A DNA stretch of 64,000 bases from Bacillus chungangensis (GTDB lineage Bacteria > Bacillota > Bacilli > Bacillales > Bacillaceae_C). The first letter of the stretch is position 1; the number at the start of each line of letters is the position of its first letter. Position numbers and translations under genes: made by a program. The stretch is taken from the NCBI RefSeq assembly GCF_030812995.1, contig NZ_JAUSTT010000001.1, positions 222,396 to 286,395 on the forward strand. Reading direction: 5' to 3'. The notes beneath the pieces are model-generated. The model was not told where the DNA came from. It was given only the letters and a program-made list of their open reading frames with translations, and ran no database searches. Below, piece after piece: positions 31,314 through 39,600 of this stretch.

Positions 31314-32062
31314 TAACGTCGCCCCCTTTTTGACTCGCCGGAAAACTTCAAATCGGCGCATTGATCTCGCATTCTATCAAATAGACGCACGTCAAATATT
31401 CGCTGCATTTTTTCGATTGATAGATTTGACGTGTAAACCGTCGGCAAGCCGTTTGCACATCGATAATTAATTATGGTGTGCAGTAACGCCCGAAAGGCTT
31501 CAGTCGCTGACCTTACGCCGATGTCGTCAAGAACCGCAAATTGTACGTGTTTCGTTCGTTCGACTACCCGCTTGGTAGCTTCGAGTCCCTTTTCATCTTT
31601 AGTCATGGCAGCGAGATTATATTCGGTCTGCCATTCGTTTACGTCGAGAAATAAAGCCGGCTGCTGCTGTGGTTGTAGACTTCGCTTCAGGCTGCCGAGG
31701 TAATGCCGTATAAGCCATTCGTTTAACAACGCCACTGCTGTCGTAGTCTTGCCTGTGCCGGGCGATTCCGACCATAAATATAGTGACTTTATTCGGTCAG
31801 CGTCCGATTCAAATTGCCTATCGAATGTTTCGACGTGTTGCGTTAGAAAAGCGTAATATTTCGCTTGGTCTTTGCCTGCGGGCGAGTTTTCGAGCGTTAA
31901 TAGCCGATAGTCAGACGGTACACCCGCCGCACCTGCCCGACCGCCTGTGCCTGACATACCGTGTAAAGCTATGAAACTCGGGCAAGTATTTACGCATTTG
32001 TAGCCGGCGGCTAGTCGGCATTTTGATGCGAGTAAACATCGTTTTTCATTCGTCTTTGCCAA
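31313..32062 (-). CDS. DnaC/DnaI-like helicase loader (AAA+)
   Basis: 249 aa. Walker A, S-P-G-T-G-K-T-T-T; Walker B, F-A-V-L-D-D-I-G; sensor-like V-Y-T-S-N-L-S. The N-terminus carries four Cys (C-L-L-A-S-K-C ... C-V-N-T-C), a probable zinc site as in DnaI. TTG 32062 is 8 nt after GGAG; the longer frame overlaps the SD. Coupled to the helicase gene, which it should load at the phage origin. Confidence 0.85.
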   Translation of the reverse strand: MAKTNEKRCLLASKCRLAAGYKCVNTCPSFIALHGMSGTGGRAGAAGVPSDYRLLTLENSPAGKDQAKYYAFLTQHVETFDRQFESDADRIKSLYLWSESPGTGKTTTAVALLNEWLIRHYLGSLKRSLQPQQQPALFLDVNEWQTEYNLAAMTKDEKGLEATKRVVERTKHVQFAVLDDIGVRSATEAFRALLHTIINYRCANGLPTVYTSNLSIEKMQRIFDVRLFDRMRDQCADLKFSGESKRGRR

Positions 32063-32081
32063 TCTTACATCTCCTTCCAAA

Positions 32082-32459
32082 TTATTTCATCAATTTTTCG
32101 ATTTCCTCCCATAAAGACCCGTATTCTTTCTTTGCCTTATTGAATTTTTCTATCGCTTCAGGACTAGGTGGTTGGCTTTTTATCTGTTCAAGCTTTTCTT
32201 TGTATTCCTTAGTAAAGCATTCTTTCATTATCGTTTCGAAGGGTACGCCCATAATCGTTAACGCAAGAATGTCTTTTCTTCCTAATTTTTTAAGCCAATT
32301 CATATACAAATCGATTTTTATAAACATCTTGTCATTTTCTAATTTACTTATCACACTCGTGTCATAATTTAATATCTCTGCCATATCGGATTGTGTAAGC
32401 CCCGAATCTTCTCTTACTTTTCTTAATAGTTTTCCTCCATCAGCGTTAGTTACCACCAT
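32082..32459 (-). CDS. HTH XRE-family protein (125 aa)
   Basis: N-terminal Cro/CI HTH: L-L-R-K-V-R-E-D-S-G-L-T-Q-S-D-M-A-E-I-L-N-Y-D-T-S-V-I-S-K-L-E-N. A helical C-terminal region of about 60 residues follows. It precedes the loader-helicase-primase genes, so it may regulate replication. A TATACT with weak -35 lies upstream (minus strand). Confidence 0.75.
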   Translation of the reverse strand: MVVTNADGGKLLRKVREDSGLTQSDMAEILNYDTSVISKLENDKMFIKIDLYMNWLKKLGRKDILALTIMGVPFETIMKECFTKEYKEKLEQIKSQPPSPEAIEKFNKAKKEYGSLWEEIEKLMK

Positions 32460-32564
32460 TAAAACCTCTTTTCGTTTTCTTTGAGGTTAGTATAGCATCG
32501 TTTATTCGATATTTTAATACAATGTGCGGAATTGGCATATTATTCGTTGATTTCGCCAGTTTAA

Positions 32565-32858
32565 TTAACAATTACCGTCCCACTCTTCGAACTCTTTAAT
32601 TCTGTATTGTTTCATCATAAGTTGAATATGTTTGTACCTTTCCCCTTGCTCATAATTATTTACAGCACTAATGGCCATCGCCGTATAGTCGTATTGTCGT
32701 GCTTCTTCATCAAAAGGAATCTCGAATAACTTTCTCGAAAAGAACTTTCCTTTTCTATAAACCTTCACATCTACCGAATCTTCAAAGTACGAACTTTCGC
32801 TTATTTTCACTAAATACTCATTGCCTGACCCGGACGTAACCGGAAATTTTTTCAACAT
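32565..32858 (-). CDS. hypothetical protein (97 aa)
   Basis: ATG behind GGGGAC. Mixed alpha/beta; contains V-K-V-Y-R-K-G-K-F-F-S-R-K-L-F-E and Y-T-A-M-A-I-S-A-V. Overlaps the SprT-like gene end. I have a faint memory of similar Bacillus hypothetical proteins but no function. Confidence 0.6.
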   Translation of the reverse strand: MLKKFPVTSGSGNEYLVKISESSYFEDSVDVKVYRKGKFFSRKLFEIPFDEEARQYDYTAMAISAVNNYEQGERYKHIQLMMKQYRIKEFEEWDGNC

Positions 32859-33343
32859 ACTTCTTTCGTCCCCTTTCCGTCATAGATTCGTTCCCCTAAG
32901 ATTACTAATCTTCCATCACAACATTTAGTCCTATATTTTTGCGGTTTCTCTGCGACCCTCTTGGTAAAAGCTTCGTAGTTGACTCCGCACACTTCGCACT
33001 TATATTCGACAGCCATTCCGACACAATACCTGCCCGAACTTGCGACGCCTAATCGTAGCAACTCTTGCTCAAACGTAGCGTCGCCATCGCTATGTGGAAG
33101 TCCTTTAACGAACATCACGTAATGGATTAATTCATGCTTTAGGATATCGATTATTACCTGAGTAGCACCATATTTTATTAAATCGCCACTTAATTCAATC
33201 TTGACGATCTCATTTCCTACGATTAAACATCGTCCTAAAGTTCGCTTTAGTCGATTGTTAATTTTAATAGGTATCGTTCTACACATTCCGTATTCCTTCG
33301 CCAGGAAATCGTCGGCATGTCGCATTAATTCTTCGTTGGTCAT
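32852..33343 (-). CDS. SprT-like zinc metalloprotease family protein
   Basis: 163 aa. I-L-K-H-E-L-I-H-Y (H-E-x-x-H) with a downstream acidic region, then a C-terminal zinc ribbon (C-E-V-C ... T-K-C-C). This is the SprT domain layout, related to the DNA-protein crosslink protease Spartan. Phage copies are common; substrate unknown. Confidence 0.82.
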   Translation of the reverse strand: MTNEELMRHADDFLAKEYGMCRTIPIKINNRLKRTLGRCLIVGNEIVKIELSGDLIKYGATQVIIDILKHELIHYVMFVKGLPHSDGDATFEQELLRLGVASSGRYCVGMAVEYKCEVCGVNYEAFTKRVAEKPQKYRTKCCDGRLVILGERIYDGKGTKEVC

Positions 33344-33349
33344 TTGTGA

Positions 33350-33520
33350 TCAACTCCAATCATCGATAACTTTTAGTAATTCTCTGTACGCCTTAGTCAT
33401 CCCTTTATAATAATCAGCACTATGCCAACTTTCATCACCTTCTGCACGAGCTCTATTTTCTTCTGCTCTCAATAAACGATTAACTATTACACTTCTGAAT
33501 TTCGTTTTATCAATAGTCAT
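33350..33520 (-). CDS. small helical protein (56 aa)
   Basis: ATG overlaps the upstream stop (ATGA), behind GGAG. All-helical, charged (LLRAEENRARAEGDESWHSA). Unknown. Confidence 0.55.
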   Translation of the reverse strand: MTIDKTKFRSVIVNRLLRAEENRARAEGDESWHSADYYKGMTKAYRELLKVIDDWS

Positions 33521-34461
33521 TCGCGGTCATCTCCTTTTGAATCGTCGATAATTTCACAATCTCCCTCTCCTACCCATCCCGAAGACTCTTTAGTCCATAT
33601 CGCCCCATCTTCGTCCACCCCACAAACGGTTTCGATTCTTCCGTCAAAGGTGTGGTCCGGCGCAATAAATTTAATTTTATCGCCCTCACGTACTTTCTTC
33701 GGCTGCGGTACGTTTAAATATTTGCCCGGCACTTCTAGTCCTAACGCACGATGCAATGCGATAACCTTTCCGATGTGTTTATTAAAGCAGTCATCCGGGG
33801 CACACTTGGCGATTCCTTTCGCCCATACCTTACCGGCTACATATTTTATTAACGCAACGACTGTCCGCTTTTCCCTGTTTATAACAAATTCTACTTCATC
33901 CCTCGGGTAGGTACAGTTGGGATAAAATGATTCGAGTTCTCCGCAGAGATTTGGCACCATTCTTATTCGGCTTTCTCCCAATAAACGTTTTACATCTTGT
34001 TTTGCCTGTTCGATAATAAGATCACGCTTTTCCTGCGGCAATTCCTTCGGTCCCTTCGGCGCAACAGTAGCTACCCTTTCCATTTCCGCATCGAATTTGC
34101 CTTGCGCGTAACCTTCCGCATATGCGGCTTGGCGTAGGACTTCAATCGCTTTTTCTGCGTTCTTTATCGCTTCGTCATATGTTATTTCGGGCATTTCGTA
34201 TTTAATGCTCAGCCCCCTGCAACCGAAGATAGCTTTACGTCCGTCCTTCGTTGCAACTACGTAGAGAACGCCATTGTCATCTGGATGCCTTCCTCTGACT
34301 AATAAGTTTACATCTTCGCCGTTATTTATCAGTTCGGTTCTGTTAACTGCATCGGGATGACCAGCTGCACCAGCGAAAGAGCTAAAGTTCGGATAAGAAT
34401 GCCCTATGTCTATCACAGTCGCCTTACCGTTCACCTTTGTAATATCGAATTTGTTCGTCAT
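33517..34461 (-). CDS. conserved-looking phage protein with C-terminal SH3-like domain (314 aa)
   Basis: The middle region has E-F-V-I-N-R-E-K-R-T-V-V-A-L and W-A-K-G-I-A-K-C-A-P-D-D-C-F-N-K-H-I-G-K-A-I-like sequence (here G-K-V-I-A-L-H-R-A-L-G), a conserved feel seen in phage proteins. The C-terminus carries R-E-G-D-K-I-K-F-I, the same module start as in 23290 and 24535. Function unknown. Confidence 0.65.
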   Translation of the reverse strand: MTNKFDITKVNGKATVIDIGHSYPNFSSFAGAAGHPDAVNRTELINNGEDVNLLVRGRHPDDNGVLYVVATKDGRKAIFGCRGLSIKYEMPEITYDEAIKNAEKAIEVLRQAAYAEGYAQGKFDAEMERVATVAPKGPKELPQEKRDLIIEQAKQDVKRLLGESRIRMVPNLCGELESFYPNCTYPRDEVEFVINREKRTVVALIKYVAGKVWAKGIAKCAPDDCFNKHIGKVIALHRALGLEVPGKYLNVPQPKKVREGDKIKFIAPDHTFDGRIETVCGVDEDGAIWTKESSGWVGEGDCEIIDDSKGDDRE

Positions 34462-34484
34462 ATTATCGTCTCCCCTTCTCCGTT

Positions 34485-34661
34485 TTAATTATTTCGATTT
34501 ATCCAGTGCCCGTTAATCTTCTGCATAGAATATCCATCGGCATTCGTTCGATATTCCGGACTAACTTCTATTCCTTCGGAGTTAACGAAAATTCTAACCG
34601 CCACCGCGTCCGGAAAATTACTTTTTATCATTTCGTGTAAAGTTCTCACTTTCTTTTCCAT
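34485..34661 (-). CDS. small phage protein (58 aa)
   Basis: ATG behind GGAGGG. Contains D-A-V-A-V-R-I-F-V-N-S-E-G-I-E-V-S and a polar tail. No family recognised. Confidence 0.55.
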   Translation of the reverse strand: MEKKVRTLHEMIKSNFPDAVAVRIFVNSEGIEVSPEYRTNADGYSMQKINGHWINRNN

Positions 34662-34677
34662 TTCGAAATCCCTCCGC

Positions 34678-35064
34678 TCAAAGCCATTCGGCCAGTTCCT
34701 TCAAATCCTCTTGTGTCGTCTCGGTACGCTCTATTTTCGTCTGTTTCGCTTTGTCCGCCAAAATTCGCTGCCATAACGCCTTTCTATACGTCCACATGAA
34801 TGAAAAGTTGATTCCAGCGTATTTCTCCGATGGTGTAAATGTCGAAAAGCATTCGTCAATGAAACGTTTCAACGTCGGAGCATCATGCGTTCCCTTTCGT
34901 TTAGTCGTACCGATTATATTTGCGATCTGCCCTTGTTCACGTCTCCACGAAGCGTATGGTACGTACTCAACCCCGAATAACCGTTGATGCTCTTCGCATA
35001 AATAGTCCGTAAAGTGACGTGTGTTCCACTTTTCGACTGGAACTTCTGTATAATGTTTCGCCAT
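34678..35064 (-). CDS. phage protein of unknown function (128 aa)
   Basis: ATG start. Helical with many aromatics (P-V-E-K-W-N-T-R-H-F-T-D-Y-L, F-S-F-M-W-T-Y-R-K-A-L-W). Possibly nucleic-acid binding, but no domain is recognised. Confidence 0.6.
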   Translation of the reverse strand: MAKHYTEVPVEKWNTRHFTDYLCEEHQRLFGVEYVPYASWRREQGQIANIIGTTKRKGTHDAPTLKRFIDECFSTFTPSEKYAGINFSFMWTYRKALWQRILADKAKQTKIERTETTQEDLKELAEWL

Positions 35065-35085
35065 CCTAGCGACCCCTCCTTAGCT

Positions 35086-35259
35086 TTAATCCATAATAAA
35101 CACAGTATAGAAAATGTATATTAATACGAAATACAAAAGCGTAACTATGCTCGCTGCTATAACGTGTATTGTAGAAAATGCCCACGAAATAATTGCGACA
35201 GTCATCACGCCAAAAGCGCCTAGAACGAGTGATAGTAATATTTTTTCGATAATGTTCAC
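35086..35259 (-). CDS. small two-helix membrane protein (57 aa)
   Basis: GTG 8 nt after AGGGGG. Two membrane segments (LLSLVLGAFGVMTVAIISW; IAASIVTLLYFVLIYIFYTV). Unknown function. Confidence 0.55.
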   Translation of the reverse strand: MNIIEKILLSLVLGAFGVMTVAIISWAFSTIHVIAASIVTLLYFVLIYIFYTVFIMD

Positions 35260-35280
35260 CGTATGGACCCCCTCTCGTTA

Positions 35281-35535
35281 TTATTCTGAAATTCGTAACA
35301 CACGCGTTAATATCTTTTTATTTTCGATTACAGCAACTCCCAAAGATTTATTCTCCCTGACTAATCGCTCGTTTTCCTCCTTTAGCGTCTCTATTTCGCG
35401 GAACATTGCTAGGACTAAATTATCTCCGACAAGGTTACGCCAAGTTTCTCCGTGCCGAAGCGCGTAAAAACCTTTACCATCGTCAAGTTCGTTTACAACC
35501 GTATATTTACCACCATCAAGTTCGATTTTACTCAT
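35281..35535 (-). CDS. phage coiled-coil protein (84 aa)
   Basis: N-terminal N-E-L-D-D-G-K-G-F-Y-A-L-R-H-G-E-T-W-R-N resembles a small Bacillus phage family; the C-terminal half is a coiled coil (REIETLKEENERLVRENKSL). ATG overlaps the stop of the interrupted gene upstream (ATGA). Confidence 0.6.
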   Translation of the reverse strand: MSKIELDGGKYTVVNELDDGKGFYALRHGETWRNLVGDNLVLAMFREIETLKEENERLVRENKSLGVAVIENKKILTRVLRISE

Positions 35536-35801
35536 TCGTCATCGCCTCCATAATCAAAACAGTTTCGACAAATTGGCGTTCCTTCTACGTTTTCCCAACC
35601 CTCGGCAAGCTGATTTCCGCATCCTACACAAGACATCTGCCAAGAAATTATTTCCCTCAACCGTTTAATTTCCTGCTGCTGTTCCTTTACTCGCTCATCC
35701 TGCGAAAAATGTTCATTAACAAAGTTCTATAATTCTAATCTGTTATCTAGCAAATCATCTACTATTTTATCAATTTCTTCCAACTGTTCCTGTTCGGTCA
35801 T
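35532..35801 (-). pseudogene. zinc-finger/coiled-coil gene with in-frame TAG
   Basis: One continuous frame of 90 codons: ATG 35801 (behind AAAGGAG, 7 nt), 24 codons, TAG at 35727-35729, then 64 codons to TGA 35532, which overlaps the next ATG (ATGA) normally. The downstream part has a coiled coil and C-V-G-C ... C-R-N-C, a zinc finger. There is no good restart after the TAG except an ATG 34 codons from the end. Most likely a nonsense mutation; readthrough or two genes are alternatives. Confidence 0.6.
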
Positions 35802-36175
35802 ACTGATTCTCCTTTCAGGGCTTGACGAGCTTTTTCTCCTTTGTCAATCATAACTGTTGGTTCTATTCTTTGTAGGGCAATAAAGTCTATATAGCTACTC
35901 TCATCCGCATAAAATCCCAACGCCTGCCTCAACCGTTCAATCTCCGCCTGTTGCTGATCTACTAGCGAAAGTAAATCCGGAACATCTTCGCGGGCTTCTG
36001 CAATGAATTCTGCGTCATATAATGGTGACAAGCACGCAGAAAAGTCGTACTTACTATTCCCTACGTTGTAATTCGTTTCGTACCGCGATTCTTCGATTAT
36101 CCAAGGTCCCGGCGTAGCCTTTTCGACTCGCTCGCGAATAGCCGCTAATTCTACGTTAGACAAACGTTTATTCAT
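35798..36175 (-). CDS. Ead/Ea22-like phage protein (125 aa)
   Basis: Contains I-R-E-R-V-E-K-A-T-P-G-P-W and D-A-E-F-I-A-E-A-R-E-D-V-P-D-L-L, the signature of Ead/Ea22-like proteins common in phage accessory regions. A coiled coil follows, then F-Y-A-D. ATG 36175 is 8 nt after GTGGGG. Function not established. Confidence 0.68.
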   Translation of the reverse strand: MNKRLSNVELAAIRERVEKATPGPWIIEESRYETNYNVGNSKYDFSACLSPLYDAEFIAEAREDVPDLLSLVDQQQAEIERLRQALGFYADESSYIDFIALQRIEPTVMIDKGEKARQALKGESV

Positions 36176-36242
36176 TCCATTAGCCCCACTTCGCATTTAA
36201 TCGCCTTCCTTTCGCCTTCCTTTCGCTGTCCATTCATCGTTT

Positions 36243-36566
36243 TTATTTCGTCTGAATGCAATAGCCCTCCGTATTTAAAACTTCGCTTATTTCACGCTTA
36301 ATTTCCTTGATTTCCGCCAGCAGTTCCGCCATACTTTCGGCCTCGCTTTCTCGTACTTTCTGCTGCAATATCGATCGCATAGCTTGCTCTATCGTGGTGT
36401 GGTACGTGGATTCCCGCCATTCTTCGCGAAGCTCTGGCGACCTGCCCTCGGCTTTTAGTTTCGGCCAATTTGGCGCCTTCGTTGGGTCGATTATACGTCG
36501 CCGCAAAACCGTAATACACATGGATTCAGAAACTATACGGAAATCTTCGCCTATTTTAATGTCCAT
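36243..36566 (-). CDS. phage protein of unknown function (107 aa)
   Basis: Begins M-D-I-K-I-G-E-D-F-R-I-V-S-E; a mid-region pattern P-E-L-R-E-E-W-R-E-S-T-Y-H-T-T is followed by a long helix. Similar short proteins occur in Gram-positive phages; function unknown. Confidence 0.6.
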   Translation of the reverse strand: MDIKIGEDFRIVSESMCITVLRRRIIDPTKAPNWPKLKAEGRSPELREEWRESTYHTTIEQAMRSILQQKVRESEAESMAELLAEIKEIKREISEVLNTEGYCIQTK

Positions 36567-36631
36567 TTGCCTTCCTCCTGCTTTGTATTTGACGTTTATA
36601 TTTCGCCTGAATGTAATAACATTCGTGGCGT

Positions 36632-36988
36632 TTAAAACCCATAATCTTGCGTGCTAATACCTTCGACAGTAATTCCGAGTATTTCCAATGTGTTCCTTAT
36701 TCCCTCACATACCCCAAGACTGTACATCGTCCCCGAGTCATCTTCGCACATCCACATGTTCTTGTAGTATGCGAGCAATTTTTCTTCGGGCGTCTTTTCG
36801 ATTTCATATCCGTTAACCATTGCGGCCATTAGCGTTTGCAGATCGATCTTATTCAATGGCATTAAAGATGGATTACCCTTGTATTTATATCCTTCGGCTT
36901 TCTTTCGAATAACATCTTCCATAATTCCTTGCGTCTCTACGTAAGCTAACGAGTCTGCAACGTCTGTTGTTACTGTTGGTCTGTACAT
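36632..36988 (-). CDS. phage protein, DUF1642-like pattern (118 aa)
   Basis: Contains N-G-Y-E-I-E-K-T-P-E-E-K-L-L-A-Y-Y and a C-terminal R-N-T-L-E-I-L-G-I-T-V-E-G-I, resembling DUF1642-type phage proteins. ATG behind AGGAGG, overlapping the upstream gene. Function unknown. Confidence 0.6.
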   Translation of the reverse strand: MYRPTVTTDVADSLAYVETQGIMEDVIRKKAEGYKYKGNPSLMPLNKIDLQTLMAAMVNGYEIEKTPEEKLLAYYKNMWMCEDDSGTMYSLGVCEGIRNTLEILGITVEGISTQDYGF

Positions 36989-37641
36989 TTCGTTTCCTCC
37001 TTTAATATCCCCAGAATGTAATCAAGATACTGTCGTACATGTCCGTTAACAATAACAGCAGCCAATAACGTGCTCATCGTAGTTCCATCGCTCCTTCTGA
37101 CTGTCATTTTAGTGTACGGCTTAATTCCATAGATTCTGAAAAACTTTCTATATCTACCATAGTTCGTAAATTGCTCCTTAGACTTGCCACTCACTTTCGC
37201 CAATTTTATAAGAAATTCACTAATGGCTTCGTAAACCGCCAAACCCTGTGGTGTAATCTCTGCGTTCTTATAGCGAGCATTCTCCTTGTAAAGAGGTAGA
37301 TCATTAACAAGATATTTAGCCATCGTACTTTCTAATCTAACTCTTATTGCTCGATATTGACGTTGTTTCTTTTCCTCTTGTGTTTTACCTTCGATAGCTT
37401 TTACGACTTCTTTCGGCGATCCATTTATAGCAATCTTTTTAATCTCCGCAAGCTCATCTTCAAAGTTCTTTGATATCTTGTTAATTTCTATAGTCAGTCT
37501 CGTCTCCATCATTTCTAAGCTTGACTGTATCCCCCGTACTAACTCGAACATACTCGCTTGCTGCCCCGTTACTTCCCCAATCGCCCCAATTACTTCGTCA
37601 TTCCTGCCGAATACTTTACTTAAGAAATTTTGTGATGCCAC
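36970..37641 (-). CDS. phage protein with coiled coil, unknown function (223 aa)
   Basis: GTG 6 nt after GGAGGGG. Residues about 30-75 form a coiled coil; the rest is helical and basic (K-Q-R-Q-Y-R-A-I-R-V-R-L; Y-G-R-Y-R-K-F-F-R-I-Y-G). Possibly DNA-binding. Located with the DUF3102 gene near the right-end repeats. Confidence 0.6.
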   Translation of the reverse strand: MASQNFLSKVFGRNDEVIGAIGEVTGQQASMFELVRGIQSSLEMMETRLTIEINKISKNFEDELAEIKKIAINGSPKEVVKAIEGKTQEEKKQRQYRAIRVRLESTMAKYLVNDLPLYKENARYKNAEITPQGLAVYEAISEFLIKLAKVSGKSKEQFTNYGRYRKFFRIYGIKPYTKMTVRRSDGTTMSTLLAAVIVNGHVRQYLDYILGILKEETKCTDQQ

Positions 37642-37659
37642 GTTTATCCCCTCCGTACA

Positions 37660-38472
37660 CTAATTAATAATTTCGTAATCTGCTTCGAATATCTCAACAC
37701 CATTTTGCCGATCTATAGCAACGCTCATCTGCCGCCAAAACTCATCTAAGCGTTTAAACTCTCTCTGAAAATTTGGGTCAGCTTCCGCAAGTCTGGCGAA
37801 ATCTCCTACGTTCGTGATTATCCAGGAATATTTCTTTTGCCACTCGGATAGTTCTTCGAGTGCCGAGTACATTTCTACGCCGAGTTTTACGCCGTATGGG
37901 CGTTCGCTTGTCGTTGTTGTTTCCAAAGCCTGCCGAGCTAGGTCTGCATCACGTTGTGCCATTCGCTCTCGTTGCTCGGCTTGTTCAGCGCGCTTCTTCG
38001 CCGCTTCTGCTTCTGCCAATGCCTTTTCTTTTTCCGCTATAGCCTTTCGCTCTCTTCGTTTAAATTCTTCGATTTCCCTACGAGACATTTCCGTCAGCTT
38101 TTTTGTAGAACCGTCAGGCATTTCGCGAGGCTTTTCGAGTTCTTCGTCAGTGAATTCCGCTAAAGTTGTTAAAACGGTTATCGATGAGGGTAGTCGGGAC
38201 CCCGGGGTTCCCGATTTTTCTGCGAACCTTTCGTAAACCTTAATGAACCTGTTTGCGTGTCGTCGTGTAATGTTTAAACTCTTAGAGCACCAATGCTCCC
38301 AACCCTGATACCCTTCGAATCCATACTCTTTCGGATTGTCTCGAACCCACTTCAGTCTTCTTCCTATCTCGAATATTGCTTCGCCTGCAACACGTTGGTA
38401 GGCGTTGATTTCTGCGGTCATTACGTTCAGGTCTTTCGATAGTTCAGCAATACCGTTCGAAATTTCCGTCAT
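37660..38472 (-). CDS. DUF3102-like protein (270 aa)
   Basis: N-terminal 80 residues fit DUF3102: A-E-I-N-A-Y-Q-R-V-A-G-E-A-I-F-E-I-G-R-R-L, G-W-E-H-W-C-S-K-S-L-N-I and T-R-R-H-A-N-R-F-I-K-V-Y-E-R-F. A long Ala/Glu/Arg coiled coil (130-190) and a C-terminal helical part follow. The family occurs on plasmids, ICEs and phages, often near replication/partition genes. A DNA-binding or partition role is inferred from context. Confidence 0.7.
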   Translation of the reverse strand: MTEISNGIAELSKDLNVMTAEINAYQRVAGEAIFEIGRRLKWVRDNPKEYGFEGYQGWEHWCSKSLNITRRHANRFIKVYERFAEKSGTPGSRLPSSITVLTTLAEFTDEELEKPREMPDGSTKKLTEMSRREIEEFKRRERKAIAEKEKALAEAEAAKKRAEQAEQRERMAQRDADLARQALETTTTSERPYGVKLGVEMYSALEELSEWQKKYSWIITNVGDFARLAEADPNFQREFKRLDEFWRQMSVAIDRQNGVEIFEADYEIIN

Positions 38473-38639
38473 GGCTCTCTCCTTTCTAATTCCTCATAAT
38501 GGCCATCTAACAAATTCCAAACCCAATCTTTAAACTCTTCTTCTACTTCTTCCTCCGATAAGTCAGATGGCAATTCGACGATCTCTTCTTGTGTGCACCC
38601 AGCAAATCCAGTATGAAGAAAGAACTTATACGTTTTCAT
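38469..38639 (-). CDS. small acidic phage protein (56 aa)
   Basis: ATG 8 nt after GGGGAG; the stop overlaps the ATG of the DUF3102 gene. Begins K-T-Y-K-F-F-L-H-T-G-F-A-G-C-T-Q-E and turns very acidic. Similar short proteins occur in phages; function unknown. Confidence 0.6.
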   Translation of the reverse strand: MKTYKFFLHTGFAGCTQEEIVELPSDLSEEEVEEEFKDWVWNLLDGHYEELERREP

Positions 38640-38898
38640 TCCGTTCACTCCCCTTAACAGCGGCCGGCGCCACCTTTTCTTTTTTATTTTAATTTTTTCT
38701 TTTGGAACTAAGACCCCCTTCGAATAGATACCTCTACGAACACATTCGTTTTCTTATATAGATACGTTCCGACAAAACTTGTTTTTGGCGGTATGTTTTA
38801 TCTAGTTAAATACGATGGTTCTCGTTTAATACTCGTTATTGTTAGTGTGACGTATAACCATATATGGCTACGTACCACATGGCGTCAACGTCACATGG
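38640..38898. promoter_or_regulatory. 259-bp intergenic region with repeats
   Basis: No gene. Contains two direct CACATGG copies (about 38876-38899), a CCATATATGG palindrome, and a T-rich tract after GGCGCC. It separates the initiator-like gene at 38899 from the DUF3102 unit to its left, so it probably holds that unit's promoter; no clear -35/-10 pair is seen. Confidence 0.4.
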
Positions 38899-39270
38899 TT
38901 AGAATATTCCGAGGTTACTTATGGGCTTTATCGTATATCTAGCGTTTTCCCAAATGCCGCCTTTTTGCCTTGCGCGAACCTTTTCGACTAAAGGACTGCC
39001 GTTCCAACGATAATCACACAACGCCCTTATTCGTCTGTTGGCCGTTTCTCTCGTAACTTTAAGCCGGTTAGCTATGAGTTCTTGCGAGGGAAAGCAGTTG
39101 CCATCCGCATCCATGAACGCTGCCAAGACGCAAAGTGTCTGCCATCTTTCGGCGCCCATATCGGCTATTAGACCGCTGTGAACCGCATCGACGTACATCT
39201 TAACGAAGATACGCGTCTCGGCCTTGCCGGAAGTTATGGAATATTCTCGCTGTGATTCAACGCTGAGCAA
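38899..39270 (-). CDS. winged-helix DNA-binding protein, initiator-like (123 aa)
   Basis: TTG 9 nt after AGGAGG. Helix-turn-helix: W-Q-T-L-C-V-L-A-A-F-M-D-A-D-G-N-C-F-P-S-Q-E-L-I-A, then T-R-E-T-A-N-R-R-I-R-A-L, then V-E-K-V-R wing. The F-P-S-(Q)-E-L-I-A pattern is typical of HTH_36/replication-initiator N-domains. About 64-bp direct repeats lie just upstream, a likely target. Confidence 0.65.
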   Translation of the reverse strand: MLSVESQREYSITSGKAETRIFVKMYVDAVHSGLIADMGAERWQTLCVLAAFMDADGNCFPSQELIANRLKVTRETANRRIRALCDYRWNGSPLVEKVRARQKGGIWENARYTIKPISNLGIF

Positions 39271-39330
39271 TTTCGATCGCCTCCTTTACTTTTAATAACG
39301 AAAAATGACAACGCAGTGGGGTGTGTTTCT

Positions 39331-39560
39331 CAAAAATATTTTTCGTCCTTACTTATAAACAGGGCCACGGCACTTGCAAATTGCACCATTTTCCCGAAAA
39401 TAATTTTTTCGCCTTCACTTAAGACTGGGAAGCGTGCGCCAGAAAACGCACCAAATTTACAAATATATTTTTTCCACCTACTTATAAACAGGAACCGCTA
39501 TATTCAAAAGTGCACCATACTTTCGAAATTATTTTTGCTACAGTAAACGACAGGAATATA
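39331..39560. repeat. about 64-bp direct repeats, 3.5 copies
   Basis: Units start near 39331, 39394, 39460 and 39524. Each has an A/T tract ending TTTTTTC, then CTTATAAACAGG or a variant (CTTAAGACTGG, AGTAAACGACAGG), then about 20 nt later GCACCA. Lies between a winged-helix gene and a divergent membrane-protein gene, so it is probably a multi-site protein-binding region (origin or switch). Confidence 0.7.
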
Positions 39561-39600
39561 TGGTAAAATGTACTTGTACAAAACATAAGGGGGTTATCGT

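Noticed and set aside
39331-39560. CRISPR array
   Set aside because: Repeat units are imperfect and only 3.5 copies; no cas genes in the window.
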